Shown in pieces: positions 22,673 to 35,445 of a DNA stretch of 64,000 nt. How positions within the stretch are numbered: the first letter of the stretch is position 1; each line of letters opens with the position of its first letter. The notes beneath the pieces are model-generated. The model was given only the letters and a program-made list of their open reading frames with translations, searched no databases and was not told the DNA's origin. The translations under genes and the position numbers were made by a program. Source of the DNA: Phlegmacium glaucopus (Eukaryota > Basidiomycota > Agaricomycetes > Agaricales > Cortinariaceae); the NCBI GenBank assembly GCA_015039465.1, contig MU130012.1, forward strand, positions 43,689 through 107,688. The letters run 5' to 3'.

Positions 22673-23926
22673 CATAACAAATTCGTTAGCCATGTCACCT
22701 ATTCAGCCCGTTTTTGGAGAGCGGAGGACACTGCGGGGCCTTTCGTTACGTGATCCGTTGAGCCACGTACATTGTACACCGTTCGAGTCATTTTGATTCA
22801 CTCTTGACAAGGTCTCATCATTGATAAACTCGATTGTGGAGACCGAGGAGATTTATCGCCACAAAACAAAGTGGGAGGTGGGACCAACTGATAATAGATA
22901 TGTACCGGTACATTTCAGATCCCAGTAGAATTTTCTGTATTGCAGAATTAATATCAAAGTCATCCCTGACTCTCGGTAAAGTCAATAGTGGCCTCCACAG
23001 GTGTCCGGTCGACAAAAGAGCTAGAATTCATTTTCTCTTTTGGCAGAACTTCACGGGAACATATCATTTGCGCCCACAACGCAAACCAAGCAACACGGGT
23101 TAGTCGAGACACCACCGTACCCAAGCCAAACTTCTCAGGGTACATTTTGTGCAGGGGCAGCCAATTGGTTCGAAAAGCTACCCCAAAATTTGGACGCAGG
23201 AAATTCCGTATTCTTGTGGGGGCAGTAAAAGCGGCAGTGCGTTGTTGTTCTATATGTCAGGCGATGAATCTGAGGGCAGTTTCAATTTCAAAAATGAATT
23301 TAAAGAAGGACGGAAATCCGAAAGGCTGATGGTGGGGCGGGGCGTGCACTGCCACACTTATGCTGTGCAAGTTCCGCCCACAGCCGATTGTTGATCCAGG
23401 GGCGGGATTGTACCTGGTTGGCATACACAAAGCACAGACATGGTAGTAAGGAGAAGGGGGTCAAACCGGGGTAATCGAGGCCTGACCCCAAGAATGTGCT
23501 GTCTAGCCAACAAAACGCGGCTCTGACCAGTGGCTTAGCAGTCACGATTTGCCTTCGTAATAGTTCCAATTATTTATTATTTATTATTCATATTTAAGTG
23601 ATTAGCAAGTGATTAGTTAATTAATTACAATGAATTAATGTTAAAACTGCCGTAGCCTGCTATGGTGTAACATATTCGAGTCTTGGATGGCCAATACAAC
23701 CTTAATTTATCGACCCAACCATTGAGATTGTTACCATTTCTAGGTTTAAGTATGTACGGGTATATACGCAGAGCCATGGCGCCCAGCGGCAGAGGCTGCT
23801 CGGGGCACAGTTAAAGCTATGCTTTGTTATCCTCTAGCCGAGAACGAATAACGCAGCGGAACGCAGATTTGGTCGAGAATTCGATTGAACAACCTGAAGT
23901 ACTTATTTGATTTTCGTTCTGCTCAT
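22673..23926. other. Spacer before the direct repeat, no recognised gene
   Basis: Overlapping plus-strand ORFs at 22834-23394 in all three frames and a minus-strand ORF at 23300-23569 show no recognisable motif; they may be remnants of one frameshifted gene. AT-rich sequence follows at 23560-23640. Confidence 0.35.
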
Positions 23927-26900
23927 ATTGTAGACTCAATCTCACTCGTCGCCTGATCACGTGCCTTGCCTGGCTGCCAGTCGGAGACTCGGAGTAGTAA
24001 ATATCTCAGGCACCACAAAATCTCCGCTCAGTAACTCGGCGACGTTTCTGCTAAGGCTTCCATAAAAAGGTCCCTAATATTGCCAGTGAACGAGTATGAA
24101 TTGTCCCTTAGGAACATTTCGACTTACATTTCCGTCGGAGTGTACTACTTGGGCTGCGGCCATTATCACCTGCATTGCCCTAATTTAATATGAACCTAGA
24201 AATGAGCTGATAAACCTCCCACTCCTCTTGCGGACGAAGCCATCAACTTGTACTTGGACTGGTCAAATAATGTTTAGATCTCATGTGCAGGTACAAGGTC
24301 CAGTCCAGTCCAGTCCAGTCCAATTGCACCTGGCTCCCCGTGGATCCGATACTCTCCAAATGTCACGGGCTTAGAATACTCTCAAAAGTATGCAGGATCC
24401 CTTATAGGACTCGGGAGCCTCACATGTCCAGGTTGTTCCGTACTTGGGTTGCAATTGATTTATACCTGGAGATGTACTGACATTTTTATACACAGGGGCG
24501 CCGGTTTTAAATTACTACAGCGCCTAACAGGCGCTTGTCAACCTTTCCTACCTTTGCGGTACCTACAGTGAACATCAACTTCTGTACTAGGCATCTGCCG
24601 CGCGGATCATGGGTTGTTACCCCATATCTAATATGCATACAGAACTGACCGCTACTTGTATCTAGTTTCCCCACGATCTAGGATCCCAAGTATGTATCAT
24701 GATGCAGTGGTTTCAACCATATGGATCCATATCACCTGTTACTCCACCGTCCAGGCCAGTACCAGGCCAAGACAATATTAAGTTCAAATCCCGAAACTGA
24801 TAAACAGATTTACAATCTCCTTCCAGTCGCTAGAGGTGATATACGGCCCTAATGAAAGCGCGACCCTTAATATGGATCCTTGTCAACAGAGATTAACAGT
24901 TACACGACATAATTACATTGAGTCCAACGCTTTGAGAAGACACCCCATATTCCAGAAGAACAAGAAAGTTCCATCTCCGTATTCCTCGCACTATAAACCA
25001 ACTTCGTTGGGGGAAGCAGGGATGTAGTCGTCAACAGGAAATCGTTCAAGCGTATCACAGAAACCGATTGCCCACCTAGACGATAAGGGTAATATATATA
25101 TAAGCTACCGTTTCGAGAGAATCATGATACGCAATGCAGATAAGAGAACGCGATATACATTCATAGTTGATAATTTCAAATTAGAAATTACGACAACCTC
25201 CCTCATTTGAAAGGTTAGGCGGACCGTAGGGATGAGCTGATTTTACGAGATATGATAAGCTAGTGGACCCTAAATCCAACGGTTTTCAAGGACAAGTTTC
25301 ATTATTATACACACGTCGCTGGAGTCTCAGATAACCCCTGACATAAGTGAGAGGATGTTGTCAGCGTATTGACATCGGGATTAGAACCCGGTCCGGACTC
25401 CCTTGGAAAAAGCCATGTCGGGCATACATGCAGCAGGCTGGAAATTATTGGCGACCATCAAGATAATGTACTTGTACGCGGATTCGGGCGCTCATCGCTC
25501 AGCGGCCGATTTTGGCGGTTGAGGTCATAATATTTCAATGTAATGTGCGGATTTTCGAGAATAGGGTAAGCACGGAGGGATCGGTTATTTGGTCATGTGT
25601 CAGGGGCTTTGATAGTGATTCCGATATTTTTAGCGTCATTGCCATCAGCAATATTGACAGATTGACGTACAGGTAACGGACTTGGAACAAATCCCTTGTT
25701 GAAGAAGGTTGGAGTAGGTGGATTTCAACTTGAGGGTCGATGGTGTTATGATCACTTACGTGTATGGACATGAGATGTTGAGGCTCTCCGGTTCACCCCA
25801 TTCACTGTGAAATCGAGTTTATAGTTCTGCTGTACAGCCGTGCACTACACCTGTGCTTTTCAGAAGGAAAGTCGAAGTAACTCTAGCCGTGGTATGAAGA
25901 TTCCGGCGGATTCGAAGCGATGTTAACACCAAGTTTACTGAATCTATGAGACATAGAATCATTATGGTCCACGGAATAGATATGAGGCTATTCGTTCGTA
26001 CTCAGTCCGGACTGGAGTTCGTGTGAGATAAATTTGAGGACATCGGTCTTGAAAAGAATAGGACAGTTGTTGTACTATGATGGATGGATTTTTTCAAATT
26101 CAGCGAGCTCTGTCACCAACGTCAGATGTAAGCTTCAATGAAGGGTCCAGGAAGGCCCCTAAGTGTCCACATCCTAGTACTCGGTACTCCCAAGTCAGTT
26201 CCGAGTCGTCGACATCCGCCGAGTCAGATATCAACCATGTTCCGTGACTTGAGTCACATAATGACTCACATTGCCCCATTACTTAAGTACCAGCGACGCT
26301 CTCACCATTTGTGTGCAACACCCTCCAAGGTCGCTGCTCCTCCATATCGATATCGTCTTTGATTGAACACAGCGTTAATCCGCACACAAACCCTGGATAA
26401 CCCCTCTCATCCTGTACTACCAATGATTGATGATTGTCTTGGATGACAGAAGCCTCTCTCCACTCCAATACAGAACAAAAGGAAGGACTTTTCGAAATGG
26501 AAATTCTCCCTGGAATGAACAATGGATGAAACAGCCACCTTATCTTAACGTTCTTTTCGAAAATTTCAGTGGTTCTATTCCTTACCCCTGTATGCAATCC
26601 ATATTGTTGTCTTTAAAAGTAAATGGCGCAATTGACGCTGTGTAATGGAACCAGAAAATTTCCTCCCGGGACCGAACCCCATTTTTCCTGTGCATCCATT
26701 TCAATATCCTTACTTTGTGGATAATCGAACATCAGCGGACATAGGGAGGAAGGAACTTGGGATTGGGGGTTAATGGCCTAATATGGTGAGATCCAACCGT
26801 TGTTAACGTATGTTGTTCATAGGTAGTATTGTTCTATCAATGATTTTGTTTGTCCTTGAGCAACATCATCAATTGCGTATCCATTCGTGATTACAATGAA

Positions 26901-27348
26901 AAATTGACAACGAAAACTTATGGTGTCCGACTGATCCGGGATTATACTAAAGTGTGGCGCTTTTCTATTTCAAGCTTCTGGATTTAGAAACTTCCTTCAG
27001 TGGCGGTACCACACGAATGGATTCAATGAAAGCTGTGATATAGGGCGGTACGATAATGCCGGTGGTACAAAACGTCCAGCTCAGCTCAGTCCAGTCTTGC
27101 CGTTCAGTGTGATAGCAAATCTAGAAGTGTGGGATCCACTTCTAAAGCCGGATGTTCCGTCGCATGATAGGGAGTTGCCACCGCCACGAGCTGCCAACAG
27201 CTTGCCAACAGCACTGCTGATATTTATTAGTAATAATATTAGTAATATTAGTAATAATCGGACCAAATCCATCCCCGAAAAAAGTATAAATATATATTGC
27301 ACTGCCACCAAAGTGGCAGAGTACTGAGTACTGAGTGTTTTCCAGAGC
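23927..27348 (+). repeat. Long direct repeat, copy A (3.4 kb)
   Basis: This block is highly similar along its length, in the same orientation, to 57453-61620. Both copies begin ATTGTAGACTCAATCTCA; similarity ends soon after GTACTGA(C)TGAGTGTTTTC, near 27348 and 61620. Shared landmarks include a CAGTC microsatellite (24299-24322), GGCGCCGGTTTTAAAT, and an ATTAGTAATAAT tract near 27225-27260. The copy holds only short, broken ORFs (for example 25535-25771 on the minus strand). It may be a non-autonomous transposon or a segmental duplication carrying a degraded host gene. No coding function can be assigned. Confidence 0.8.
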
Positions 27349-27442
27349 TGGTTGCACTACAGGCAGAAAGATGTTTCAGACAGCAGATACAGGGCTGAAA
27401 TATCTTCAGAATTAAATATTTTAAGTCAGCAGAAGCTGTAAT

Positions 27443-27780
27443 GACTTTGTCACATAATTTAAATTTTGTATAAAATGTTTATTTCTAAGTACCTTCAGAA
27501 ATGGTATATTTCTGCCCTCCAGTGCCTGCCCTTCAATAAGGCATCTGAAAGAGGGAAAATTCAGAATGTCTGATAGACCATCTGAATTACAGTACAAGTT
27601 TTGCTTTTCTTTGCAGACTTCAGTCACACAGCTGAAAGTATGGTTTACAACATCTGAAATGGTGCCAAAATAGCACAAGAACTAATTATTTCAGATGGTA
27701 GATGTTACATGTAGGGCTGAAATATGCTATAATGAAAGTTGCAGAAGTAACATGTTTTTACCATGTTTCTGATCTATATG
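27443..27780 (-). repeat. Dispersed repeat, inverse partner at 51880-52205
   Basis: About 330 bp match the reverse complement of 51880-52205 with few differences. Shared phrases include CTGCCCTCCAGTGCCTGCCC and GATGGTAGATGTTACATGTA. No coding potential is recognised. The pair flanks most of the transposon domain in opposite orientation. Confidence 0.75.
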
Positions 27781-27939
27781 TAAAATATGCAGGGTGACCA
27801 GAATGTTATACAACTAATGATTAATGAACCTCAGTGATGTTCAAGCACTAAGATATATTGTAGGATATACCTAATGATTAATAACTAAAAGACAGTACAT
27901 AATATAGGGACTAGCATGGTAATGACCAGTAAAAAAACC

Positions 27940-28509
27940 ATGGTTTAACCAAATATGGTATGGTATGGTGTTAAGTTTGAGAACTCTATTCCAGAGTATT
28001 GGATGGAGTTTGATTGGAACGGAACCACAGCATGGATAAGGACTTCAGCCTCAGCGTATATGCTGTGCTACCCTAAACCTTCATGTCCTAATTTCGGAGT
28101 AAGAATAGAACAGAGTGGAACCGGAAGTTGCAGGAACTTAGAGGAAGAATAGGAGGAGGAAACTAAGTTGATATTCAAACTAAGGAAAACATACAAGTTT
28201 CAAGTACTTAAATAATAAAAGGAATAGCAACCAAAATATAAAGGATAAATATAAAGTGCTGTGTTCTGCTCCTGGAAGGTCCTGCATTCTTGGGTGAATA
28301 ATCCATAGCAAGTGTGCTGACTGATAGTGGGAAAGTGATGACAAAGAAATAGTGGTTGTGGTGAAGATGTGGTACTGGGTTTGGAGTAATGTTGGAAGAG
28401 CTGGAATGATACAGAGAAGTCTCAGAGTTGGATGTAGGAGGAGTAGATCCAGAAACAAGGGAAAGTACTGGAATGGAGCACAGACTACTGGAGCTGGATC
28501 AAAGTAACA
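27940..28509 (-). repeat. Left part of a repeat interrupted by the Helitron
   Basis: Similar to the reverse complement of the 48104-48660 region. The similarity stops at 28509, exactly where the Helitron begins, and resumes at 34919 with TATAATGGAATGTAAC. The repeat may itself be an LTR-like or non-autonomous element; its own borders are not clear. Confidence 0.7.
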
Positions 28510-29324
28510 TCTATCTATATAGAATGGGATGTCGCGCCTGGGAACGTCGGGGGTATCAATGATGCCGGATTTATTTCTAAGGATTTGTAATAATTTTGAT
28601 AATTGGTCAGCCGCTCCCACACCTTCGTCCCATTATACTGTTAGCCCAGTGTCACGAACGTCACATTGATGACAAAGCTCTGCCTTTTTCGGTCAACTCT
28701 GCCAATCTGCTGATGCTGATATGATAACAGCTCTTCCTTTCTTTCCTCCACTCCTCACAGTTGTTCTGGGGCTCTGTTCAAAAGCCCCTCTTCCTCTATA
28801 CTCTTGAGAGACCCAGATCCCAGGGTTAAGGGAGTGTGTGAGGGTGATTATCCCTAGCCCTTGCACATTAAACAGAGCCTTTACAGGGACCTAAACACTG
28901 TTGAAGTGTTAGCTGTAGTATAGTTTTTCTGTATCCCCTGGCATTGGGTGGCCCACTTGGGTGAATACCGCTGGGAAGGTTGACTGTTAGTAGTCTTCAC
29001 CTGGGACAACCGTTCGGACCCTGGGTTAGTGTAGTTTGGTAGTTAGTAAAAAAACAAAAAAAAGTAGAATAGTAGCAGTGTCAAGTGGCTGTTGACTTGA
29101 ACTGCTTCATCATTCCCAGCTCTTCCTCTTTTCAGGTTACTCAGCTGCTTGGAAAGACAGAGCAATCTGTAGGAAATTCCTCCATTTCAACTTTTTTCTT
29201 TTTTTAAAAAAAAAAACCTTTAAAAAAATGTATGTTTTTTGTTGATTGAATATTAATAATTGAATATTAATTATTATTATTATACAGGGATCAAACACAT
29301 CCATCTACTCCAGAAGACATCAGA

Positions 29325-32300
29325 ATGGCTGAGTCAGATGCTATGTATGTGTTTTATTTCAATCTTTAACTTTTTTAAAATTTTAATTAATATTAATTTT
29401 TATAGGGATAGAGACCAAACACCTCAAACTACCCCAGAACGAGTTGCAAAAAACATGCTTATGCAAATCGAAATCATATCAGCGTGATCAAAGGTTTCTT
29501 GAGAGTCCTGAATATCAAAGAATTCCTACTGCACCTGCACCTGCACCTATCCCTCCTCCCTTTATTGTTCCTGCTGCTCCTTCTACACATTATTCCCATC
29601 TTCCTCCTGCTTTAGCTGCAGCATATGATGCATTGCCTCCTTTTCCCCAGCGTGGTAGAGGTAGAGGTAGAGGTAGAGGTAGAGGTCATGCTCCTGATTT
29701 GGCTCCAGCATTTGCTCCATTGCCTGCCAGAGGTAGAGCCAGAGGTAGAGGTAGACGTCATGCCCCTGCTCCTGCTCCTGCTCCTGTTCCTGCTCCTGTT
29801 CCTGCCCCTGTTCCATTGCCATTTCATGAACTTGCAGTTCAANNNNNNNNNNNNNNNNNNNNNNNNNNNNNNNNNNNNNNNNNNNNNNNNNNNNNNNNNN
29901 NNNNNNNNNNNNNNNNNNNNNNNNNNNNNNNNNNNNNNNNNNNNNNNNNNNNNNNNNNNNNNNNNNNNNNNNNNNNNNNNNNNNNNNNNNNNNNNNNNNN
30001 NNNNNNNNNNNNNNNNNNNNNNNNNNNNNNNNNNNNNNNNNNNNNNNNNNNNNNNNNNNNNNNNNNNNNNNNNNNNNNNNNNNNNNNNNNNNNNNNNNNN
30101 NNNNNNNNNNNNNNNNNNNNNNNNNNNNNNNNNNNNATTTATGGGAAAGACAGATCAGATCAGAAAATGTTACCAATAATACATCTAAAAATGTAACCAA
30201 TAATACATCTAGACACGATATTCAAATATATCAGAGTCAGATGGTTAATGATAATCTTCTGCACATCTCCCATATCTACCCCCTCCTCCATCACCTCCAT
30301 CGCATCCTCCATCTCCATCTCCACCTTCATCACAATCTCCATCACCTCCTCCTGTATCCAGAGGAGGCTGGTGCTATAAATAGAAATAGGAATAGAGATC
30401 CGTCGCCATGCCAGAAATAGAAATAGAATCAGGAATAGAGATGCCAGGACTCCCTATCATGAACCTGTTGCTGGAAGACATTCTTTGGGACCTATGACTG
30501 TGGAGTGTCCTCACTGCCATGCACTCCATTTTGATGCTGAAAAACTCTCAACTTCTAGAGTCAATCAACCAAAATTTGGATTGTGTTGTCTTAGTGGCCA
30601 GGTCCAACTTCCTCCATTTCCTCCTGCTCCTAGACAACTCAGAGAACTCTTCGATGGTACAAACTTGCACAGTCAGGAATTTAAAACAAATATTCGCCAG
30701 TACAAACTCTTGCATTCGCATTCACTTCCCTGGGTGTTAAGGTTGATCATGCTGTTACTGCAGGGTCAGGTCCTTATTCATTTAGGATCAGTGGTGAACT
30801 TCATCACCTTTCAGGTGCACTCCTTCCCACCGATGGAAATGCTCCAGTCTTTGCCCAGATTTATATTCATGATCCACAAGAACAGTTGGCTCAGAGGGAA
30901 CACAATAATAGGAATTTAAATCGGACTATTATGACCATCATCCAAGGAGTCCTCAATAATTCTCATCCCTATGTCAACCTTTATAAACAGGCATTTCAGA
31001 TAATGAGAGAGAAGCCTGCAGAGGAGCATCATACTGTAGCTATTCGTCTTCGTGCAGAACGCAATCAGGATCTTAGACGTTATAACTTGCCTACTGCTAA
31101 TGATGAGGTTGCTGCTATTATTCCTGGAGATGGTTCAGAGGACCGTGCAGATCACCGTGATATTGTTCTCAGACTCAAGGCTGGAGGTCTTCGAAGGATA
31201 AGTCATCTACATCCTTCTTATTCTACCCTTCATTATGTCTTGCTCTTTCCTAATGGTGAAGATGGCTGGCATCCCAATATTCCTGCTCACATTGGAGCTT
31301 CTGGGAGGCGTCGAGCACAAAATGTTACACAGCGCTGTTATCATGCATACAGATTGCATTCCAGACTTCGAGAGATACCATTATTGCAATGGGGAGGAAA
31401 TCTCTTTCAGCAATATGTGGTGGATGCATGGGCTGCTGTGGAACAAAGTACATTAAACTGGATAAAGCATCATCAAAAGGACCTACGAGCAGAGGTGTAC
31501 TCTGGACTTCGAGATGCTGTGCTGGGTGATAGAGATAACAATATAAATCTGGCAGAACATGGAAGACGTATTATTCTTCCTTCCAGCTTTATAGGCAGTG
31601 AACGTCATATGATGCAGCTATTTCAAGATTCTATGGCCATTTGCCGTACTTTTCGCAAGCCTGACATCTTCCTCACTATGACTGCCAATCCCAACTGGCC
31701 AGAAATACAAAATCAGCTATTGGAGGAAGTCCCTCCACGTGCAGGTGCTAACCATCGGAGAAGAAAACAGAAGGCTTCAGATCGTCCTGACATTGTAGCA
31801 CGTGTTTTTGAGGAGAAAAAGAAAGCTTTGTTGAAGGACATAGATGATGGAGCATTTGGAAAAGTTCTTGCAATGGTTTACACTATCGAATTCCAGAAAC
31901 GTGGCCTTCCCCACATGCACCTCCTCCTTTTCCTTCATCCAGATGACAAAATTCATGATGCAGCCCAAGTCGACTCTATTGTCTCTGCTCAGATTCCAGA
32001 TCCTGAGCTCCATCCTCTTCTATATGAGACTGTCACCACCTGCATGCTTCATGGACCCTGTGGAGTTGAGAAACCCGGTGCACCTTGCATGGTTGCTTAC
32101 AAATGCAGCAAGCATTACCCTAAGGAGTTTAGTGATCATACTATAATGGGTGAAAATGGTTATCCAAAGTATGCCAGGCCTGATAATGGACGTGTGGTTG
32201 TGAAAAATGGTCACACATATGACAACAGAGATGTCATTCCATACAATCCTTATTTTTCTGCCAAGTAAGTATTATTCTCTTGATTTTTTTTAAAATTTAT

Positions 32301-34730
32301 TAATTGATTGCCAGACATAATTGTCATATCAATGTTGAAATCTGTGCTACTGTTGAAGCTGTCAGGTACATTCACAAGTACATCTACAAAGGCCACGACC
32401 GCACAACCCTGGAGTTTCGTGATGACCAGAATCGTGATGAAGTCAAGGAGTACTTGGATGCACGCTACATTGGATCAGTTGAAAGCTGCTATCATATCTT
32501 TGAATTTGTCATGCATGCTGAAAAACCCACTGTTTACCGACTTCCCGTTCATTTGGAAGATCAGCAATTGGTGTACTTTGGTCCAGATGACAATGCTGAT
32601 CAGGTTGTGGAGAGGGGTGAAACCAGGGACACTGCTCTTACTGCTTGATTTAAAATCAATGAATCCAATCCTGACGCCAGAAACACCACTTATCAGAACT
32701 TTCCTCAGACTTGGGTATATGAGACAAAGACAAAGAAGTGGAAGCCTAGAGAGAGAGGATATGCAATTGGTCGGCTGTATTTTGCTTCACCATCTTCAGG
32801 GGAGCGGATTTATCTTAGAACCCTTCTTACTGTGGTTCCAGGTGCCACTTCCTTTGCTCATTTACACACAGTCAATGGTATCCAATATGTCACTTTCAAA
32901 GAGGCATGCAATGCTCTTGGTTTGCTGGAGAATGATCAGGAGTGGAGACTGTGTTTACAAGAGGCAGGAGAGATGCAGACAGGTTATACCCTTAGGATGC
33001 TCTTTGCTACCATTCTCTTCCACTGCAACCCTACTTCACCAGGAGTTCTCTGGAATGACTTTAAACATGATATTTGTATTGATCTCTTGGCGAGACTCAC
33101 ACATATCTATGGATATGAGAATCGACAATTTACTGAGGATGAAGTGTATGACTATGGCCTTCATCTGATTGATCATATTCTTCAGACTTGGGGAAAGCAG
33201 CTCAGAGATTTTGCAGATATGCCACAAGTTACTGGCAATTGGGGTGCAGTGGGTGGAAACAGACTTCTTAATGAGCAGCTTGATTATAACATTGAAGAGA
33301 TGACTGCCAGGATCACAGCCAATACTGCTCTGTTCAACAACAGACAGAGGGCAGTATATGATGCAGTGATGGAGTCTGTTGGCAACAATAATAGCAAAAT
33401 GTTCTTTTTGCACAGTGCAGGTGGTTGTGGAAAAACATTTGTCTGTAATACGATTGCTGCTGCTGTGCGTGCTCAAGAAAAAATAGCTCTTTGTGTTGCA
33501 TCATCAGGCATAGCATCACTTCTTCTTGAAGGTGGCAGAACTGCTCACTCCAGTTTCAAAATTCCTATTCAAATCAACAACACCTCATTCTGCAGTATTG
33601 GCCGGAATTCACATATGTTCCAAGTTATCCAGCAAACATCAATTATTACCCGGGATGAAGTGCCAATGCAACACAAGCATGTGATTGATGCTGTGGATAG
33701 AACACTTCGGGATGTTCTTGGTATCGATGCTCCATTTGGTGGAATCACTGTTTTGTTTGGTGGTGACTTTAGACAAACACTTCCAGTGATCCCTCATGGC
33801 AGTAGACAGCAGGTTGTGGCAGCATCTATCAGACGAAGCCCACTTTGGCAGAATGTTGAAATTCATTACCTTCAAGAGAATATGTGTCTCGAACAATCTC
33901 CAGAGATGCAGGAGTTTGCAAATTGGCTGCTAAATGTTGGTGGAGGTACTGGACTGGATGAGTCTGACACGATTGAGATTCCACAGGGCATCATCTGCCC
34001 TGACTATTCGATTAACTCCTTGGTGGAAGAAGTTTATCCTGGAATTGAGGATGGTGAGAAATCAGACCAGTACTTCTTGGACAGATGCATTCTTGCTTGC
34101 AAAAATGATAGTGTTCAGGATTTGAATGAAGAGATATTGAATCGTTTCCCTGGAGAAGAACATGTGCTATTGAGTGCAGACTCTGTGGAGTTGTCGGATG
34201 AAGGGATGAATGAGTTGCAGCCATATTCACCAGAGTATCTGAATTTATTGGTCTCAAGTTCACTTCCACTTGCACATCTTAAACTGAAAGTTGGATGTCC
34301 AGTTATGCTGCTTCGAAATTTGGATGCTTCAAAAGGACTTTGCAATGGGACAAGGTTAAGGGTACTGGAAATCAGAGGAAGAGTGCTAAAATGTAGAATC
34401 ATGAGTGGAGATGAATGATTTGCTGGAAAAGTAGTGTTTATCCCACGGATTACATTGTCACCATCTGCAGAGGATTTGGCGATTCCACTTCGACGACGAC
34501 AATTTCCAATTCGACTTGCATTTGCTATGACAGTGAACAAGAGTCAAGGGCAGTCATTGAAGCATGTAGGATTAGATTTACGGTCTCCAGTTTTTTCACA
34601 TGGGCAATTGTATGTAGGACTATCTAGATGTACATCAGGAAACCGATTAAAGGTACTACTAAAAGAAGAGTCAGGAGGAAGAACAGCGAATGTAGTATAC
34701 AAAGAAATACTTACTGGATTGCAATTGTAA
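29325..34730 (+). pseudogene. Helitron Rep/helicase, broken by two stops and two frameshifts
   Basis: Encodes the Helitron initiator-helicase. Exon 1 is 29325-29344, with a 61-bp intron to 29405. Low-complexity RG-rich and AP-rich tracts (29640-29830) precede the gap. After the gap come a CPHC zinc-finger-like segment (about 30506), the Rep domain with the HUH-type motif GLPHMHLLLFL (about 31903) and the catalytic tyrosine motif KYIYKG (about 32376-32393), reached across a 50-bp intron (32265-32314). The Pif1-like helicase follows, with Walker A AGGCGKT (about 33418) and Walker B GGDFRQTLPVI (about 33759), and a C-terminal [13 protein letters not shown] motif. Breaks: an extra A in an A run near 29450, a one-base shift near 30705, and in-frame TGA at 32646-32648 and 34416-34418. 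The core motifs survive, so the damage is recent or partly sequencing error. Confidence 0.85.
29843..30136. other. Assembly gap (294 N)
   Basis: A run of unknown bases within the N-terminal coding part of the Helitron protein, directly after a repetitive Ala/Pro/Arg/Gly-coding tract that probably caused the assembly break. Any ORF drawn through it is unreliable. Confidence 0.99.
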
Positions 34731-34889
34731 TGATAAGATTTGTTGATTCTGTTTTTTGAGAGTGATATAAGAGTGTTCACTGTTAGGATCTAAGACTGAG
34801 TACACTGTTGTGATGCAGCCAGGGGTCCAGGGGGCGGAGCCTCCGGCAAGCCCTGAATCCGTGCTGGAGGTCAGCAAAGCGGAGCGGCA

Positions 34890-34906
34890 CCGTGCCGAAG
34901 GCACGG
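34890..34906 (+). other. Helitron 3' terminal hairpin
   Basis: CCGTGCC, loop GAA, GGCACGG: a perfect 7-bp stem 12 bp before the predicted 3' end of the element. Such hairpins mark the end of rolling-circle transfer in Helitrons. Confidence 0.75.
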
Positions 34907-34918
34907 GTTCATGGCTTG

Positions 34919-35445
34919 TATAATGGAATGTAACATATGGTATGGTTATGGCAGTTACCGGTATACCGAGCCTTTTTGGGCCTTTCCAATTCCACAGCTC
35001 AAATATTGTAGTGTCTCTGCGTATTTTACTCATTTTTATTTTCTGGAGAAATGATAGACTACTACTTGTCATTTATACATGCTTTCCTCTTTTTTAATGC
35101 TTCAACTTAGGCCTATCCCCTGAGCATTGTGCAAGCCTGGCTGATGGGGGTTTTGGAGGGTCAGGTAGGGTTCCTTATTTTTACCCCAGACAACAATGAC
35201 AATGAATAACAACAATGGATAACAACAGTAACAATGAACAACAATTACTAACAACAACAACAATGAATAACAATGATAACAACAACAAATGATAACAACA
35301 GCTATCATGAGGGTTTGTAGTTTGTTTTATTTATTTTTAATTTCACTTTACAAATTACCCCCAACAGATCCCCACTACCACCATCCCTCTACCTCAACAC
35401 ACTAGGGTTACCCCTGACAATCACTAGTTGAGAGTAATATGGACC
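34919..35445. other. Right flank of the Helitron insertion; AAC-rich microsatellite
   Basis: Begins with the continuation of the interrupted repeat (TATAATGGAATGTAAC). A degenerate ACAACAATGA/ATAACAAC tract runs at about 35190-35310. No gene is recognised. Confidence 0.6.

Larger units (their letters stand above)
28510..34918 (+). mobile_element. Helitron rolling-circle transposon, 6.4 kb, degenerate
   Basis: Starts TCTATCTATATAG after an A (28509) and ends CTTG before a T (34919), as expected for insertion between A and T without target duplication. A 7-bp stem hairpin at 34890-34906 (CCGTGCC/GGCACGG) lies 12 bp before the 3' end. A paralogous empty site on the minus strand at 48103/48104 supports both borders. 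The final CTTG departs from the usual CTRR. The element encodes a Rep/helicase protein with several breaks and spans a 294-base gap. Its 5' 800 bp recur, as plain complement only, at 1444-2318. An alternative 5' start is 28514. Confidence 0.85.

Noticed and set aside
23927..27348. Interpretation of the long repeats as LTRs of one giant retrotransposon
   Set aside because: The ends lack convincing TG...CA and primer-binding sites, and the interval between them contains unrelated DNA transposons rather than one gag-pol.
29583..30200. Minus-strand and alternative plus-strand ORFs spanning the N gap
   Set aside because: Built from repetitive codons and unknown bases; they do not continue into recognisable protein on either side.
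35190..35310. AAC/ATG-rich tract as a CRISPR-like array
   Set aside because: Units are irregular microsatellite variants without constant repeats and unique spacers; the genome is fungal.
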